Shown here piece by piece: positions 53,170-63,801 of a stretch of 64,000 bases of DNA. The DNA is from an uncultured Lachnoclostridium sp. (GTDB taxonomy: Bacteria; Bacillota; Clostridia; Lachnospirales; Lachnospiraceae). Made by a program: the position numbers and the translations under genes. The notes beneath the pieces were generated by a model, which saw nothing but the letters and a program-made list of their open reading frames with translations, searched no databases and had not been told where the DNA came from. Within the stretch, counting starts at the first letter, position 1, and each line of letters starts with the position of its first letter. The DNA lies in the NCBI GenBank assembly GCA_905212635.1, contig CAJMFH010000009.1:16033-80032 (forward strand), given 5' to 3'.

Positions 53170-56100
53170 ATGAAAAAGAAACCGAGAATTGTGAAGCGGA
53201 TTCTCAGTGTTGCACTGGCGGCAGCCCTTGTTACAACTAGTGTACAGATCGCTGCGATTCCGTCTCATGTTGTACTGGCGGCACCGGGGAGTATGGAAAC
53301 GGGAACTCCGCTGGGCGAAACAAATGTAAAAGATTCAAAAGTATTAACCTTTTATAAGATTATTGCCAATGCCTTTTTTTATGCAGGAAATTCGGATTCC
53401 GGCAAACAGCAGGAAGCAGAAGGGGTTCTTACGTATATCGGGGACCATACGGCAGTAGATGTTCTTGCTCAATATGGCAATAATACGGATTATACAAAAG
53501 CGGTAGCAGGAACATTTTTAAGTTCTTATACCGGAAAAATTAATTTCGGTAATCTTCAGGTTTCCAGTATTGAGGGAATTGGATGGGCACAGCATGCAAG
53601 TGAGATTGACTTGTCTCAGGTTACTCTTACAACAGGAGCGAAGATTACGACAGTTCCGGAAGGCGAATTTAAAAACTGTATCGGTCTGGAAAAGATCGTT
53701 CTTCCGGAAACAGTAACTACGATAGAAGCCAATGCTTTCGAAAACTGTTCTTCTCTTACTACACTGGGAATTGGGACAGCAAAGGACAATGTGGTGGATC
53801 TTACAAAAATTTCCACAGTAGGAGCTGCTGCTATGGGAAATTGTAAGGCAATTGAAACGATAGACTTTGGCAGTTATGACACACGTGCTGCTGAACTCGA
53901 GTTAAAGGGGCAGGCTTTTGTAAACTGTACTTCCTTGCAGAAAGTGGAAATCCCAATCAAAGATGCACTGAAAATTGGTGCCGGTGCATTTGAAAACTGT
54001 TCTGCATTGACAGAGATTGGTCTTGAAGATGACCTCCAATACATCGGAAACTCTGTTTTTAAAGGTGCGGGAGCAGAAACGGATACAGCAGCCAAATTTT
54101 ATGTCATTGGAGAGCAGACAAAGGATTATTCCAGTCTGCCAAAGGCCATTACTTATATCGGAGATAATGCATTTCAGGAAAGTTATATTAAGAAGATGGA
54201 TCTGTCTTCTTGTACAAGCTTAACCAAAATCAATAAATCGGCATTTACCGGAGCGGAATTCCGATATGGTGATAATATTAATTTAGATGATCTCACGGAA
54301 GAGCAAAAAGAAAAATTGTACAAGGAATATACGATCGTACTTCCGCAAACGCTCACAAGCATCGGAGAAGAAGCATTTCATAAGTGTGGTATCACCTATA
54401 TTGAAATTCCAAAATCCTGTACGGACGTAGGGAAAGCTGCTTTTTCTGAGAGTTATCTGATTGGTATGAAACTGCCAAATACGATAACAGCGATAAAAGA
54501 GCAAACATTTTTCCGCTGCCATTATCTGTATGGGGAACAGATTAAGATTCCATCGGATGCAAAATTGCAGACCATTGAAGCAAAGGCATTTTCAGAATGC
54601 TGGAATCTGTATTCAACGTCGTTCCTGAAAGAGCTGACAAATTTGAAAACAATCGGAGAAGAGGCATTTTCTTCTTGTTATGCTTATAACAAACTGGGAA
54701 ACAATTTTATTACAAATTCCTGGCAGGAGCGTGATGTCCTTTCCGGTTTGAAAGAAGTAATTCTTCCGGATTGTGTGACGGAGCTTAGAAAAGGAGCATT
54801 TTCCAACAACTACTATATGCAGACCGTTACACTGGGAAGTGGAGTCACTAATATTCCGGAATTGTGCTTTGGAAACGATTCCAAAGACAAGAATAGTGGT
54901 GCACGTCTGGAAAAAGTAATTGTTTCAGACAAGTTGGAGACGATTGGAGACAGTGCGTTCGCGAATCAGTATAAACTTACGACACTGGGAACAAAATCTG
55001 CATTAGAAGAAGGAACGGTACAGTTTGCGGATGGACTTGTATCAATTGGAGACAATGCATTCCTGAATTGTGGAAAATCGTATGACAACGAAAATCAGAC
55101 GGCGGTTCGTATTATGGTTTTGCCGGAAAATGTAAGAACTACATACAGCACGGGTGACTATGAGTTTATCGTAATGAAAGATGAAGAGCAGAAAGCGGAA
55201 CATATCTATGTGAAGCCGGATGCAATTGTCGATCCAACAACGGTAAGCGCTGATAAGGCAGCGGACTATGAGGATTATTATGTGGTTGCACAGCGCAAAT
55301 TCTATAAAGCATCCGATGTGGTAACATCCACGACCACCAATAAACAAACAATTTCTGTCAGCGATGTTTATGAAACGACACAGTCAGCCTATGAAAACCG
55401 TATGGTTGGCGTGGGAAAACTTTTCGGCAGCATTTATCTTGTAAAAGACAGCAAGGTGTCTCTGACGCAGTCAGCGGGAATGGTGGGAGCATATATGTCA
55501 CCGGTTTTGAAGGAACTATATACAGAACCAAAGAAAGAGAATCAATATAATGTTAAATTGGCATATGTTTTCGGAATGAAAAAGCTGGTTATTCCGGATT
55601 CATTAAAAGATGATAATATCGGGGAAGCTGCTTTTATGAATTGCTGTAACCTCGAAAATGTTAGACTGCCAAAAGCACTTACGGAGATTAAGAAAAATAC
55701 ATTCAATGGATGTGGTGGAGAAATTGTTAATATTTTTGACCGCAACGACAAAGCAAAATTAAATGATTATTATGGACTGCGTACGATCAACATCCCAAAT
55801 ACGGTAACAAGTATCGGAGATTCTGCATTTATGAATTGTATGAATCTCGTTCTTGCCAATCCGCAGGGAGTGGGAAGTTCCTTTGGAACCGGAATTCAAT
55901 CCATTGGAAACAGTGCCTTTTCGGGCTGTCTCTCTTTGGATGAAGTGGTATTCCCGTCGAGTCTTATTTCAATCGGAACCAGTGCGTTCGCAAAATGTGC
56001 TTTGATTGATAATACAAATCGAGAGATTTATTATGCGAATGATACGAAGAAAGTAAATTATAAAGTAAATTATCGTGAGTATGGAACAAAAGAAGTGAAA

Positions 56101-58785
56101 CAGGGGCTGCACACGGTAGATTTTATACGTGCCAGCAAACTGGAAAAAATTGGTAACAGCGCGTTCGAACAGACGAATATTACTCAGTTTGATATTTCGA
56201 AAACAAAGGTAACGGCAATTGAAACCGGACTTTTGAAACAATGTACATTCCTACAGAATGTTACATTTAGTGACCTTACAGAGAGTATGGCTGCTGACGT
56301 TATGAAAGATGACCTTTATCTTTCCCAGCTGACAGCGCCAATCAGCTCTACCTTGCAGGGAACAACAGTAAGTGGTCTTTATGGTACAGTAGGTGGAAGA
56401 GTAAGTACTTATCCGGCTCTGGTACTGAGACAGCCGGATGGAGAGGTTCAGCCACTCCCAATTGACCGTGATTATGAATTAAATATCAATGCGATCAATA
56501 CAAAAACGCTTTATCCTGGAAGCACACCAACGATTTCTGTAATTGATGGTTCCGAAGAGACAGAGATTTACTCTGTCAAGGACGGAGAGATTGTAACAAA
56601 CGAATATCGTGGATTGAGCGCTGATGTGACAAAAGATGAGAAAGGCAAGTACCACTTTATCGTCACTGGAACACAATATATTGACAAGGAAAGCCCGGTT
56701 ACACTTCGCGTTAAGTTTACGACAGGTCTTCAGATCCTTGAGTCCAGCTCTTATTGGCAGAGTGCACAGCAGATTGATTACAAAGTGAGTGTTACCGATG
56801 TTATCACGGAAAAAGTATCTGTGACAGCAAATGGGGATGCTTCTGTAACCAGAAATCCAAATATGTTTGCGGAAGAAAATGAGGAAAAAGTTCTGTATAT
56901 TCCATCTACCGGTCAGGCAGCGTCGGATGGGGTTACCTTGACAGCGACGGTAGAACCGGCAGAGACTACACAGGGATATACTTGGGAGTCTTCCAATCCG
57001 GCATTGGTTGACTTTGTGGCAGGTACAGACAGTTTCATCGACGGAAAAGCAACGATTAAGATTAAGCGGATGAATACCGCAAGTAATGGCACTGCAATCA
57101 TTACGATAAAATCGGGTTCCAAAACAGATCGTATTACTGTGGTATGTCAGACATCCGCATCTGGTTTTGATACGGTTAAAACAAAGGGTGACAACCTGCC
57201 CGATAATCTGGTAACCAGTGCAAATAATCCATATGTCCTCCCAAATGGAAATGGTGGAAATGATCAGCTTGACATTAAGCTGAAATATCCGGCTGGAACA
57301 GATCCTGCTTCAGAAGAACAGTTGATCTTTACCTCATCGAACCCGGATATTATCTCTGTGGATCAGATGGGAAATCTTACGACAAAACAGGCAAGTGATG
57401 AAGTTGTCGTGATCACAGTAAGCGGTCGGGCGAGTGGAATCAGTAAGACATTTTATTTCATGGTAACCGATGATCAGAATGTAAAGCCATCTGCCATTGA
57501 AATTATCGGCAGCAATACAGTAAATGTCGGTCAATCGATCCACTTGGATGTAAAAGTAAAACCGGTTAATGCAGCGAATAAAGAAGTAGAATGGAAAGTG
57601 AATTCCGGAACTGGTGTCGTGTCAGTGGATGCGCAGGGAACCGTGACCGGATTACAGAAAGGTACTGCTAAGATCATAGCTGTTTCAAAAGAAAACAGTA
57701 ATGTGAAATCGTCGGAATTTACGATTACGGTTTATGCACCGACAACATTCATCCAGATTTTGGATGAACCGATTACGTTAGAACAGGATAAAACATACTC
57801 CATTTCGAGAGTTAATAATGCCTCTTCAACGAAGAAAGGTTATGTGGTAACACCAAATAATACGGATGATAAGATTGAATGGACATCAAGCAATGACAAT
57901 GTTGTGTCCGTTAAAATGTCAGGAAACCGCGCTGATCTGAAAGCAGTTTCCGCAGGAACAGCGACTTTAACTGCAACGGCGACATCCGGAGTATCAGCAT
58001 CCATTACCGTAACGGTTGTTCCGAAGAAGATAAGTGTAACGGGTATCAGTATAACGAAAGAAGTTACATTGAATGTAGGTCAGACACATACATTAACACC
58101 TACGGTTCTTCCGGAAAATGCGAATGAAACCGTTACTTATAGTTATACGTCCAATAATGAGAAAGTTGCGACAGTAGATGCGAATGGTGTGATTCGTGCG
58201 GTTGGTCCGGGAATGGCATCCATTACGGCGAAAACAAATACGAATCGTTCGGCAAATTGCAGCGTTACAGTAAAACAGCCGGCAAAAAGTATTAAAATTT
58301 ACCTGAATAAGCCAAATGTAAAGAAAGTATATATGGCAAAAGGCCAGACACTTTCGATAAAGGCTGAGAAAAATCCGCTGACGAGTACAGATACTCTTTC
58401 ATATAAGACAAATAAAAAGAAAGTGGCAATTGTTTCTGCGTCAGGTGTGATTACAGCGAAGAAAAAAGGAACGGCGAAGATTACTGTACAGGCTTCTTCC
58501 GGTAAAAAAGTGACGATCACAGTAGTGGTTTCCAAGAAGCAGGTGAAAGCAAAGAAAGTGAAAGTAAAAGGACCTTCTACGATGAAACGGAAACAGACCA
58601 AGAAATTGACGGTTTCCCTTGTGAAAGGAAATTCTACCGACACGATCAGCTTTAGCAGCAGTAATTCGGCAATTGCTTCTGTAGATGCTTACGGAAATGT
58701 AAAAGCACTGAAAAAAGGTAAAGTAAAGATTACCGTACAGGCTTCTTCCGGAAAGAAAGCAGTTAAGAAAATTAAAATAAAATAA
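53170..58785 (+). CDS. Giant secreted BspA-like leucine-rich repeat and BIG2 surface protein
   Basis: 1871 residues. A basic signal peptide with hydrophobic core (about 10-37, ending VLAAPG) leads into two blocks of BspA-type LRR_5 repeats (about 125-660 and 800-1050). Their unit pattern is 'I....AF..C..L..V.LP..V..I'. A less regular region (about 1050-1240) precedes five or six BIG2 Ig-like modules (about 1240-1871). The last 170 residues are very rich in Lys, with KITVQASSGKK occurring twice. No LPXTG or membrane anchor is seen, so the basic tail may hold it to wall polymers. BspA-type proteins commonly mediate adhesion; the ligand here is unknown. Confidence 0.88.
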   Translation: MKKKPRIVKRILSVALAAALVTTSVQIAAIPSHVVLAAPGSMETGTPLGETNVKDSKVLTFYKIIANAFFYAGNSDSGKQQEAEGVLTYIGDHTAVDVLAQYGNNTDYTKAVAGTFLSSYTGKINFGNLQVSSIEGIGWAQHASEIDLSQVTLTTGAKITTVPEGEFKNCIGLEKIVLPETVTTIEANAFENCSSLTTLGIGTAKDNVVDLTKISTVGAAAMGNCKAIETIDFGSYDTRAAELELKGQAFVNCTSLQKVEIPIKDALKIGAGAFENCSALTEIGLEDDLQYIGNSVFKGAGAETDTAAKFYVIGEQTKDYSSLPKAITYIGDNAFQESYIKKMDLSSCTSLTKINKSAFTGAEFRYGDNINLDDLTEEQKEKLYKEYTIVLPQTLTSIGEEAFHKCGITYIEIPKSCTDVGKAAFSESYLIGMKLPNTITAIKEQTFFRCHYLYGEQIKIPSDAKLQTIEAKAFSECWNLYSTSFLKELTNLKTIGEEAFSSCYAYNKLGNNFITNSWQERDVLSGLKEVILPDCVTELRKGAFSNNYYMQTVTLGSGVTNIPELCFGNDSKDKNSGARLEKVIVSDKLETIGDSAFANQYKLTTLGTKSALEEGTVQFADGLVSIGDNAFLNCGKSYDNENQTAVRIMVLPENVRTTYSTGDYEFIVMKDEEQKAEHIYVKPDAIVDPTTVSADKAADYEDYYVVAQRKFYKASDVVTSTTTNKQTISVSDVYETTQSAYENRMVGVGKLFGSIYLVKDSKVSLTQSAGMVGAYMSPVLKELYTEPKKENQYNVKLAYVFGMKKLVIPDSLKDDNIGEAAFMNCCNLENVRLPKALTEIKKNTFNGCGGEIVNIFDRNDKAKLNDYYGLRTINIPNTVTSIGDSAFMNCMNLVLANPQGVGSSFGTGIQSIGNSAFSGCLSLDEVVFPSSLISIGTSAFAKCALIDNTNREIYYANDTKKVNYKVNYREYGTKEVKQGLHTVDFIRASKLEKIGNSAFEQTNITQFDISKTKVTAIETGLLKQCTFLQNVTFSDLTESMAADVMKDDLYLSQLTAPISSTLQGTTVSGLYGTVGGRVSTYPALVLRQPDGEVQPLPIDRDYELNINAINTKTLYPGSTPTISVIDGSEETEIYSVKDGEIVTNEYRGLSADVTKDEKGKYHFIVTGTQYIDKESPVTLRVKFTTGLQILESSSYWQSAQQIDYKVSVTDVITEKVSVTANGDASVTRNPNMFAEENEEKVLYIPSTGQAASDGVTLTATVEPAETTQGYTWESSNPALVDFVAGTDSFIDGKATIKIKRMNTASNGTAIITIKSGSKTDRITVVCQTSASGFDTVKTKGDNLPDNLVTSANNPYVLPNGNGGNDQLDIKLKYPAGTDPASEEQLIFTSSNPDIISVDQMGNLTTKQASDEVVVITVSGRASGISKTFYFMVTDDQNVKPSAIEIIGSNTVNVGQSIHLDVKVKPVNAANKEVEWKVNSGTGVVSVDAQGTVTGLQKGTAKIIAVSKENSNVKSSEFTITVYAPTTFIQILDEPITLEQDKTYSISRVNNASSTKKGYVVTPNNTDDKIEWTSSNDNVVSVKMSGNRADLKAVSAGTATLTATATSGVSASITVTVVPKKISVTGISITKEVTLNVGQTHTLTPTVLPENANETVTYSYTSNNEKVATVDANGVIRAVGPGMASITAKTNTNRSANCSVTVKQPAKSIKIYLNKPNVKKVYMAKGQTLSIKAEKNPLTSTDTLSYKTNKKKVAIVSASGVITAKKKGTAKITVQASSGKKVTITVVVSKKQVKAKKVKVKGPSTMKRKQTKKLTVSLVKGNSTDTISFSSSNSAIASVDAYGNVKALKKGKVKITVQASSGKKAVKKIKIK

Positions 58786-58788
58786 GTA

Positions 58789-58817
58789 ACATAACAGAAA
58801 ACCTCCTTGCATATACT
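58789..58817 (+). promoter_or_regulatory. Candidate sigma-E promoter of spoIVA
   Basis: CATATACT (58810-58817) matches the sigma-E -10 consensus CATACAnT at 7 of 8 positions by eye; ACATAAC (58789-58795), 14 bp upstream, is a weak -35. spoIVA is sigma-E-transcribed in Bacillus. Confidence 0.5.
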
Positions 58818-58844
58818 GTAACAGTTTAGCAAGGGGGTTTTTTT
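58798..58844 (+). terminator. Terminator whose 3' arm holds the spoIVA ribosome binding site
   Basis: Arms AAAACCTCCTTGC (58798-58810) and GCAAGGGGGTTTT (58829-58841), then a T-run to 58844; ATG of spoIVA at 58845. AAGGGGG in the right arm is the only SD for spoIVA. Confidence 0.85.
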
Positions 58845-60323
58845 ATGGACAATGAATATAATGTATATGAAGATATCAATACAAGAACCGGTGGAGAATT
58901 GTATCTGGGTATCGTAGGTCCGGTCCGTACCGGAAAAAGTACATTTATCAAAAATTTCATGGAACTTATGGTCATACCGGAAATGCAGGATGAAGCAGAA
59001 AAAGTACGTACGCGGGACGAACTGCCGCAGTCATCGGATGGAAAAACAATTATGACGACAGAGCCGAAATTTATTCCCAAAGAAGGGGCAAGAATCCAGA
59101 TGCCAAGCGGGGAGAGCGGAAAGGTGCGTCTGATCGACTGCGTAGGATTTGTTGTTAAAGATGCGGTAGGATATCGGGAAGAAGAAAAGGAACGTATGGT
59201 AAAGACACCATGGTATGACGAAGAGATTCCATTTACAAAAGCAGCGCAGATTGGAACGAGCAAAGTAATACGGGAGCATTCCAACATAGGAATTATCGTA
59301 ACGACCGATGGAAGTTTTACTGAATTATCGAGAGAACAATATATCGAAGGGGAAGAGAAGACCGTGGCGGAATGCAAAGCAGCGGGCAAGCCTACAATCA
59401 TGATCTTAAATACCCGTGTACCACATCAGGAATCCACAAAGACACTTGCCAAAAATTTACAGGATAAATATGGAATCAGTGTTTTGGTAATGGATTGCAA
59501 AAATCTGAAAAAAGAAGATGTGTTTTCCATGATGGAAACCATTTTGGCGGATTTCCCAATTGGTCAGATTCAGTTCTATTTCCCAAAGTGGGTTGAATTT
59601 TTAGGCAGAGATCATTGGCTGAAAAAGGATTTGATGACAAAATGTCTTGAAATGCTGAAAAATATGCATGTCATGCGGGATGTCAATAAAGACACGATAA
59701 AATTGGATGCCGACTATGTAAAAGGAATCTATATTCAGGATAAGCAGATGCAGAATGGAGAAATTCATGTGGCGATTGAATTTGAAGAACGATATTATTA
59801 TGAAATTTTGAGTGATCTTATCGGTACGCCAATTTCCGGTGAATACGAGTTGATCGCAACATTAAAAGAACTTGCCGGAAAGAGGGCAGAATATCAAAGC
59901 ATAGAGACGGCGTGCCAGCAGGTAAAAGGCCGCGGCTATGGAATTGTTACACCGACGATGGAAGAAATCGAAATTGCCGAACCGGAACTGATCAAGCATG
60001 GAAATAAATACGGGGTAAAGATCCGGGCAGTGTGTCCATCCCTGCATTTGATTCAGGCAAATATTGAGACCGAGATCGCACCGATCGTAGGAAGTGAGGA
60101 ACAGGCAAAAGATCTGATCGAATACATTGAAAAAAATGGCAAAGAGAATCCGGATGGAATCTTTGATACCAATATTTTCGGAAAAACGATCCGGCAGCTG
60201 GTGGACGACGGTATCCTGAATAAAGTGAATCGTCTGACAGAAGAAAGTCAGGTGAAATTGCAGGATACGATCCAGAAAGTGGTAAATGATTCCAATGGCG
60301 GTCTGGTGTGTATTATTATATAA
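58845..60323 (+). CDS. spoIVA: Stage IV sporulation protein A
   Basis: 492 residues, full length. Walker A GPVRTGKST (25-33), a TRAFAC-like GTPase fold repurposed as an ATPase, then the long middle and C-terminal domains. It polymerises on the forespore surface to form the base of the spore coat, and is made in the mother cell. The C-terminus DSNGGLVCIII is the conserved end that meets the forespore membrane with SpoVM. The start is fixed by family length and MDNEYNVYEDI. Confidence 0.97.
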   Translation: MDNEYNVYEDINTRTGGELYLGIVGPVRTGKSTFIKNFMELMVIPEMQDEAEKVRTRDELPQSSDGKTIMTTEPKFIPKEGARIQMPSGESGKVRLIDCVGFVVKDAVGYREEEKERMVKTPWYDEEIPFTKAAQIGTSKVIREHSNIGIIVTTDGSFTELSREQYIEGEEKTVAECKAAGKPTIMILNTRVPHQESTKTLAKNLQDKYGISVLVMDCKNLKKEDVFSMMETILADFPIGQIQFYFPKWVEFLGRDHWLKKDLMTKCLEMLKNMHVMRDVNKDTIKLDADYVKGIYIQDKQMQNGEIHVAIEFEERYYYEILSDLIGTPISGEYELIATLKELAGKRAEYQSIETACQQVKGRGYGIVTPTMEEIEIAEPELIKHGNKYGVKIRAVCPSLHLIQANIETEIAPIVGSEEQAKDLIEYIEKNGKENPDGIFDTNIFGKTIRQLVDDGILNKVNRLTEESQVKLQDTIQKVVNDSNGGLVCIII

Positions 60324-60329
60324 AAAAGA

Positions 60330-60372
60330 TAACGATTCAGCATCTAGTGTGTGGGAGGCGGCGGAATCGTTA
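60330..60372 (+). terminator. Hairpin after spoIVA
   Basis: Perfect 9 bp arms TAACGATTC (60330-60338) and GAATCGTTA (60364-60372), 25 nt loop; the T-run is absent, so termination strength is uncertain. Confidence 0.5.
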
Positions 60373-60384
60373 CTAAAATAGAAA

Positions 60385-60418
60385 TGGCGGTGCAGGATGG
60401 TTGTTCCCTGTACCGCCA
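60385..60418 (-). terminator. Terminator of the CoA-transferase gene
   Basis: Arms TGGCGGTGCAGG (60385-60396) and CCTGTACCGCCA (60407-60418), one G-U pair. On the minus strand the hairpin is followed by U-rich ATTTCTATTTT. Confidence 0.75.
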
Positions 60419-60444
60419 GTCTCATTTATGAAAGATAAATGCTT

Positions 60445-61785
60445 TTATTTGTTAGAGCGTCTCCAAATATGCATGCTTTCTGCTTCTTTGATCAGATCAT
60501 CGCGGAAATCCGGATGGGCTACGGAGATAATAGCCTCTGCTTTCTGCCAGGTGGAAAGTCCTTTCAGGTTTACTTTACCATACTCGGTAACGAAATAGTG
60601 GATGTTTGCACGCGTATCCGTAACGATTGAGCCATTTGCTAATGTCGGGCGGATACGGGATACTTTTTCACCCTGCTTATTGGTAAAGGTAGAAGAACAG
60701 CAGATAAAGCTCTTTCCGCCCTTAGAGAGATAGGCTCCAAGAACGAAGTCAAGCTGTCCGCCGGCACCACTGATGTTTTTGATTCCGGCACTCTCTGCAT
60801 TGACCTGTCCGTACAGGTCGATATCTACCGTATTATTGATAGAGATAAAATTATCCAGTGCGGAGATTGAGCGGATGTCGTTTGTATAATCGACAGGAGC
60901 ACTCATACACTCCGGATTGTCATTTAAGTAATCGTACATTTTCTTTGTACCGGCACCGAAAGCGTAGGTCTGACGGTAGCGGTCAATGTTTTTCTTTGCT
61001 CCGGTGATCTTTCCTGCTTTTGCAATATCGACAAAGGCATCGACGTACATTTCAGTATGTACACCAAGATCTTTCAGATCAGATTCCGCAATCATTGTAC
61101 CAACAGCATTTGGCATACCGCCGATACCGAGCTGAAGACAAGCACCATCCGGAATTTCTTCTACGATCAATTTGGCAACTGCCTGATCGACATCGGTAGC
61201 AGCAGCGCCGCCGCCCATTTCACCGATCGGTGGGTTATCGCCTTCCACGACCATATCAACCTTGGAAATATGAATGCCATTCTCAAAGCCACCAAGACAG
61301 CGAGGCATATTTTCATTCACCTCGACAATGATCACTTCTGCACGTTCGCAGCAGGCAGCCAGATGGGAAGCACTTGGACCGAAACTGAAATATCCATGTT
61401 CATCCATCGGAGATACCTGAAAGATTGCTACACGGGAAGGACAGCTTAAATCACGATAATAACGTGGAAGTTCCGAATAACGGATTGGAGAGTAGAAAGA
61501 AAATCCCTGTGCAACGGCTTTTCTTTCAATGCCTCCCATATGCCAGGAGTTCCATGTCATATGAGCCGCAGGATCTTCAATCTGGAAAATTTCCGGAACC
61601 CACATTAAGATTCCACCGCGGAAATTTACATTTTCAAGGGATGGCAGTCGTTTTGCCACTTCTTTATCCACGGCAACCGGTGTGTTGACACACCATCCAT
61701 AATCGACCCAGTCACCGGATTGAATAACGTTAGCAGCAGAAGCTGCTGTCGTAAGTTTGTTTTGATACATCTGTTGGTAATCCAT
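60445..61785 (-). CDS. but: Butyryl-CoA:acetate CoA-transferase
   Basis: 446 residues, acetyl-CoA hydrolase/transferase family. The catalytic Glu lies in [10 protein letters not shown], and [20 protein letters not shown] is the CoA-binding loop. [53 protein letters not shown] and [10 protein letters not shown] closely match the butyryl-CoA:acetate CoA-transferases of Roseburia and Eubacterium as I remember them. It makes butyrate and acetyl-CoA, the last step of butyrate formation in many gut Clostridia. The 4-hydroxybutyrate CoA-transferase alternative is less likely on these motifs. SD TTAGGAGGC. Confidence 0.88.
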   Translation of the reverse strand: MDYQQMYQNKLTTAASAANVIQSGDWVDYGWCVNTPVAVDKEVAKRLPSLENVNFRGGILMWVPEIFQIEDPAAHMTWNSWHMGGIERKAVAQGFSFYSPIRYSELPRYYRDLSCPSRVAIFQVSPMDEHGYFSFGPSASHLAACCERAEVIIVEVNENMPRCLGGFENGIHISKVDMVVEGDNPPIGEMGGGAAATDVDQAVAKLIVEEIPDGACLQLGIGGMPNAVGTMIAESDLKDLGVHTEMYVDAFVDIAKAGKITGAKKNIDRYRQTYAFGAGTKKMYDYLNDNPECMSAPVDYTNDIRSISALDNFISINNTVDIDLYGQVNAESAGIKNISGAGGQLDFVLGAYLSKGGKSFICCSSTFTNKQGEKVSRIRPTLANGSIVTDTRANIHYFVTEYGKVNLKGLSTWQKAEAIISVAHPDFRDDLIKEAESMHIWRRSNK

Positions 61786-61827
61786 AATAAAGACGCCTCC
61801 TAATTATTTAAGTTAGACTTTGATATT

Positions 61828-61856
61828 ATTTTAACATTTATGAAAAGGAGGGTCAA
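61828..61856 (-). promoter_or_regulatory. Promoter of but
   Basis: Minus strand: -35 TTGACC (61856-61851), 17 bp spacer, -10 TAAAAT (61833-61828). Confidence 0.8.
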
Positions 61857-61890
61857 GGGGAAACATTTGCAAAAAAAGATTGATAATTAT

Positions 61891-61919
61891 TTGACAATAG
61901 GGGGGAATGGTGTTATTAT
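61891..61919 (+). promoter_or_regulatory. Promoter of coaD
   Basis: -35 TTGACA (61891-61896), 17 bp spacer, -10 TATTAT (61914-61919). Back-to-back with the but promoter. Confidence 0.85.
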
Positions 61920-62017
61920 GTATTTGTTACTTGGTAAGGTGGATTGTTAAAAAAATAACAATGTAGTCATTTTTTGCCAGGCGGCAAATATGATTGGATG
62001 CAGAAATGGAGCAAATT

Positions 62018-62497
62018 ATGGTAAAAGCAGTGTATCCCGGAAGTTTTGATCCGGTTACCTATGGACATCTTGATATCATTGAGAGAGCTTCCAAGGTAGT
62101 GGATGAAGTGATCGTTGCGGTTTTGGTAAACAGTGGAAAAAATCCATTGTTTTCGATGGAAGAGCGGGTAGAGATGCTCAAAGAGGCGACGAAAAACTTT
62201 GACAATGTCCGCGTTGAGACATTTCAGGGATTGACCGTAGATTTTGCAAAGGAAGTCGGAGCCAAAGTGATGGTTCGCGGACTTCGGGCGGTATCGGATT
62301 TTGAATCGGAAATGCAGATTGCACAGACGAATCACAGTCTGAATCCGGAAATTGATACGATGTTTTTTACCACCAGTCTGGAGTATGCATTTTTGAGTTC
62401 AACGATCGTGCGGGAAGTGGCATCGTATGGTTCAGATGTTTCGCAGTTTGTACCGGCTGTTGTTGAAAAAAAATTGAAGGAAAAGTTTCATAAATAG
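62018..62497 (+). CDS. coaD: Phosphopantetheine adenylyltransferase
   Basis: 159 residues. The nucleotidyl-transferase motif appears as [10 protein letters not shown], with [19 protein letters not shown] and the second signature region [12 protein letters not shown]. It carries out the fourth step of coenzyme A synthesis. ATG 62018 is preferred (GGAG 13 nt upstream, family length) over a frame extension to 61994. Its place between two CoA-linked butyrate genes is suggestive, but coaD is housekeeping and may be there by chance. Confidence 0.95.
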   Translation: MVKAVYPGSFDPVTYGHLDIIERASKVVDEVIVAVLVNSGKNPLFSMEERVEMLKEATKNFDNVRVETFQGLTVDFAKEVGAKVMVRGLRAVSDFESEMQIAQTNHSLNPEIDTMFFTTSLEYAFLSSTIVREVASYGSDVSQFVPAVVEKKLKEKFHK

Positions 62498-62514
62498 TGT
62501 TTAACGTTTATAAA

Positions 62515-62529
62515 CTGGATTCTATCCAG
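62515..62529 (+). other. Small stem-loop before thiolase
   Basis: CTGGAT-TCT-ATCCAG, 6 bp stem, 3 nt loop, no T-run; possibly part of the leader or an operator. An extended -10-like TGTAATAT lies just after it (62531-62538). Confidence 0.4.
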
Positions 62530-62579
62530 CTGTAATATAAAAAATCAAGAAATGACAAAAAACAAGGAGGATACATATT

Positions 62580-63764
62580 ATGTCTAAAAAAGTAGTATTA
62601 GCAGGCGCATGTCGTACTGCCATCGGTACAATGGGTGGAAGCCTTAGTACAACACCAGCACCAGTACTTGGTTCTATCGTAATCAAAGAAGCTTTGGAGA
62701 GAGCCGGAGTACCGGCAGATCAGGTAGATCATGTTTACATGGGTTGTGTAATCCAGGCAGGTCTTGGACAGAACGTTGCACGTCAGGCTTCTATTAAAGC
62801 AGGACTTCCAATTGAGACACCTGCTGTAACGGTAAACGTTGTTTGTGGTTCCGGTTTGAACTGTGTAAATATGGCAGCACAGATGATTCAGGCAGGAGAT
62901 GCAGATATCGTAGTAGCAGGTGGTATGGAAAACATGTCCATGGCTCCATATGCTTTGAAACAGGCTCGTTTCGGATATCGTATGAACAACAATACCATTA
63001 TTGATACCATGGTAAACGATGCTCTTTGGGATGCATTCAATGATTATCACATGATTCAGACAGCAGATAACATCTGTAAGGATCCAAGATGGAACCTGAC
63101 ACGTGAAGAGCTGGATGAGTTTGCTGTAGCAAGCCAGGCAAAAGCGGTAGCTGCTCAGGAAGCTGGTAAATTCGACGATGAGATCGTACCAGTTGAAGTT
63201 AAGAAGAAAAAAGAGACAATTATCTTTAATAAAGATGAGGGACCACGTCCTGGAACAAGCATGGAAGGACTTGCAAAACTTCGTCCAATCAACAAAGACG
63301 GTTTTGTTACCGCTGGTAACGCTTCCGGAATCAATGATGGTGCCGCAGCTATCGTTGTTATGAGCGAAGAAAAAGCAAAAGAACTCGGTGTAAAACCTAT
63401 GGCTACTTTCGTAGCAGGTGCTCTTGGCGGTGTAGATCCTAAAATCATGGGTATCGGACCGGTTGCATCTACAAAGAAAGTTCTTGCTAAGACAGGCATG
63501 AGCATTGATGACTTTGATCTTATCGAAGCTAACGAAGCTTTTGCAGCACAGTCTGTAGCAGTAGGAAGAGAACTTGGATTTGACCAGAGTAAATTGAATG
63601 TAAATGGTGGTGCGATCGCACTTGGACATCCAGTAGGAGCTTCCGGATGCCGTATCCTTGTAACACTTCTTCATGAGATGCAGAAACGTCATGCAAAGAA
63701 AGGCCTTGCAACACTTTGTATCGGTGGAGGAATGGGATGCTCTACAATCGTAGAACGTGACTAA
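62580..63764 (+). CDS. thlA: Acetyl-CoA acetyltransferase (thiolase)
   Basis: 394 residues. Nucleophile Cys89 ([12 protein letters not shown]), the NEAFAAQ loop, His in [14 protein letters not shown] and the second Cys in CIGGGMG are all intact. It condenses two acetyl-CoA to acetoacetyl-CoA, the first step towards butyrate. The SD AAGGAGG is strong. Codon choice (CTT, GTA, GGT, GCA) is strongly skewed, which suggests high expression. It is followed 37 bp later by crotonase, so this is the start of a thl-crt-type butyrate operon. Confidence 0.96.
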   Translation: MSKKVVLAGACRTAIGTMGGSLSTTPAPVLGSIVIKEALERAGVPADQVDHVYMGCVIQAGLGQNVARQASIKAGLPIETPAVTVNVVCGSGLNCVNMAAQMIQAGDADIVVAGGMENMSMAPYALKQARFGYRMNNNTIIDTMVNDALWDAFNDYHMIQTADNICKDPRWNLTREELDEFAVASQAKAVAAQEAGKFDDEIVPVEVKKKKETIIFNKDEGPRPGTSMEGLAKLRPINKDGFVTAGNASGINDGAAAIVVMSEEKAKELGVKPMATFVAGALGGVDPKIMGIGPVASTKKVLAKTGMSIDDFDLIEANEAFAAQSVAVGRELGFDQSKLNVNGGAIALGHPVGASGCRILVTLLHEMQKRHAKKGLATLCIGGGMGCSTIVERD

Positions 63765-63801
63765 TTTCTGAAAAAACAGTACAGAAAGGAGAGTTCCCAA
63801 A

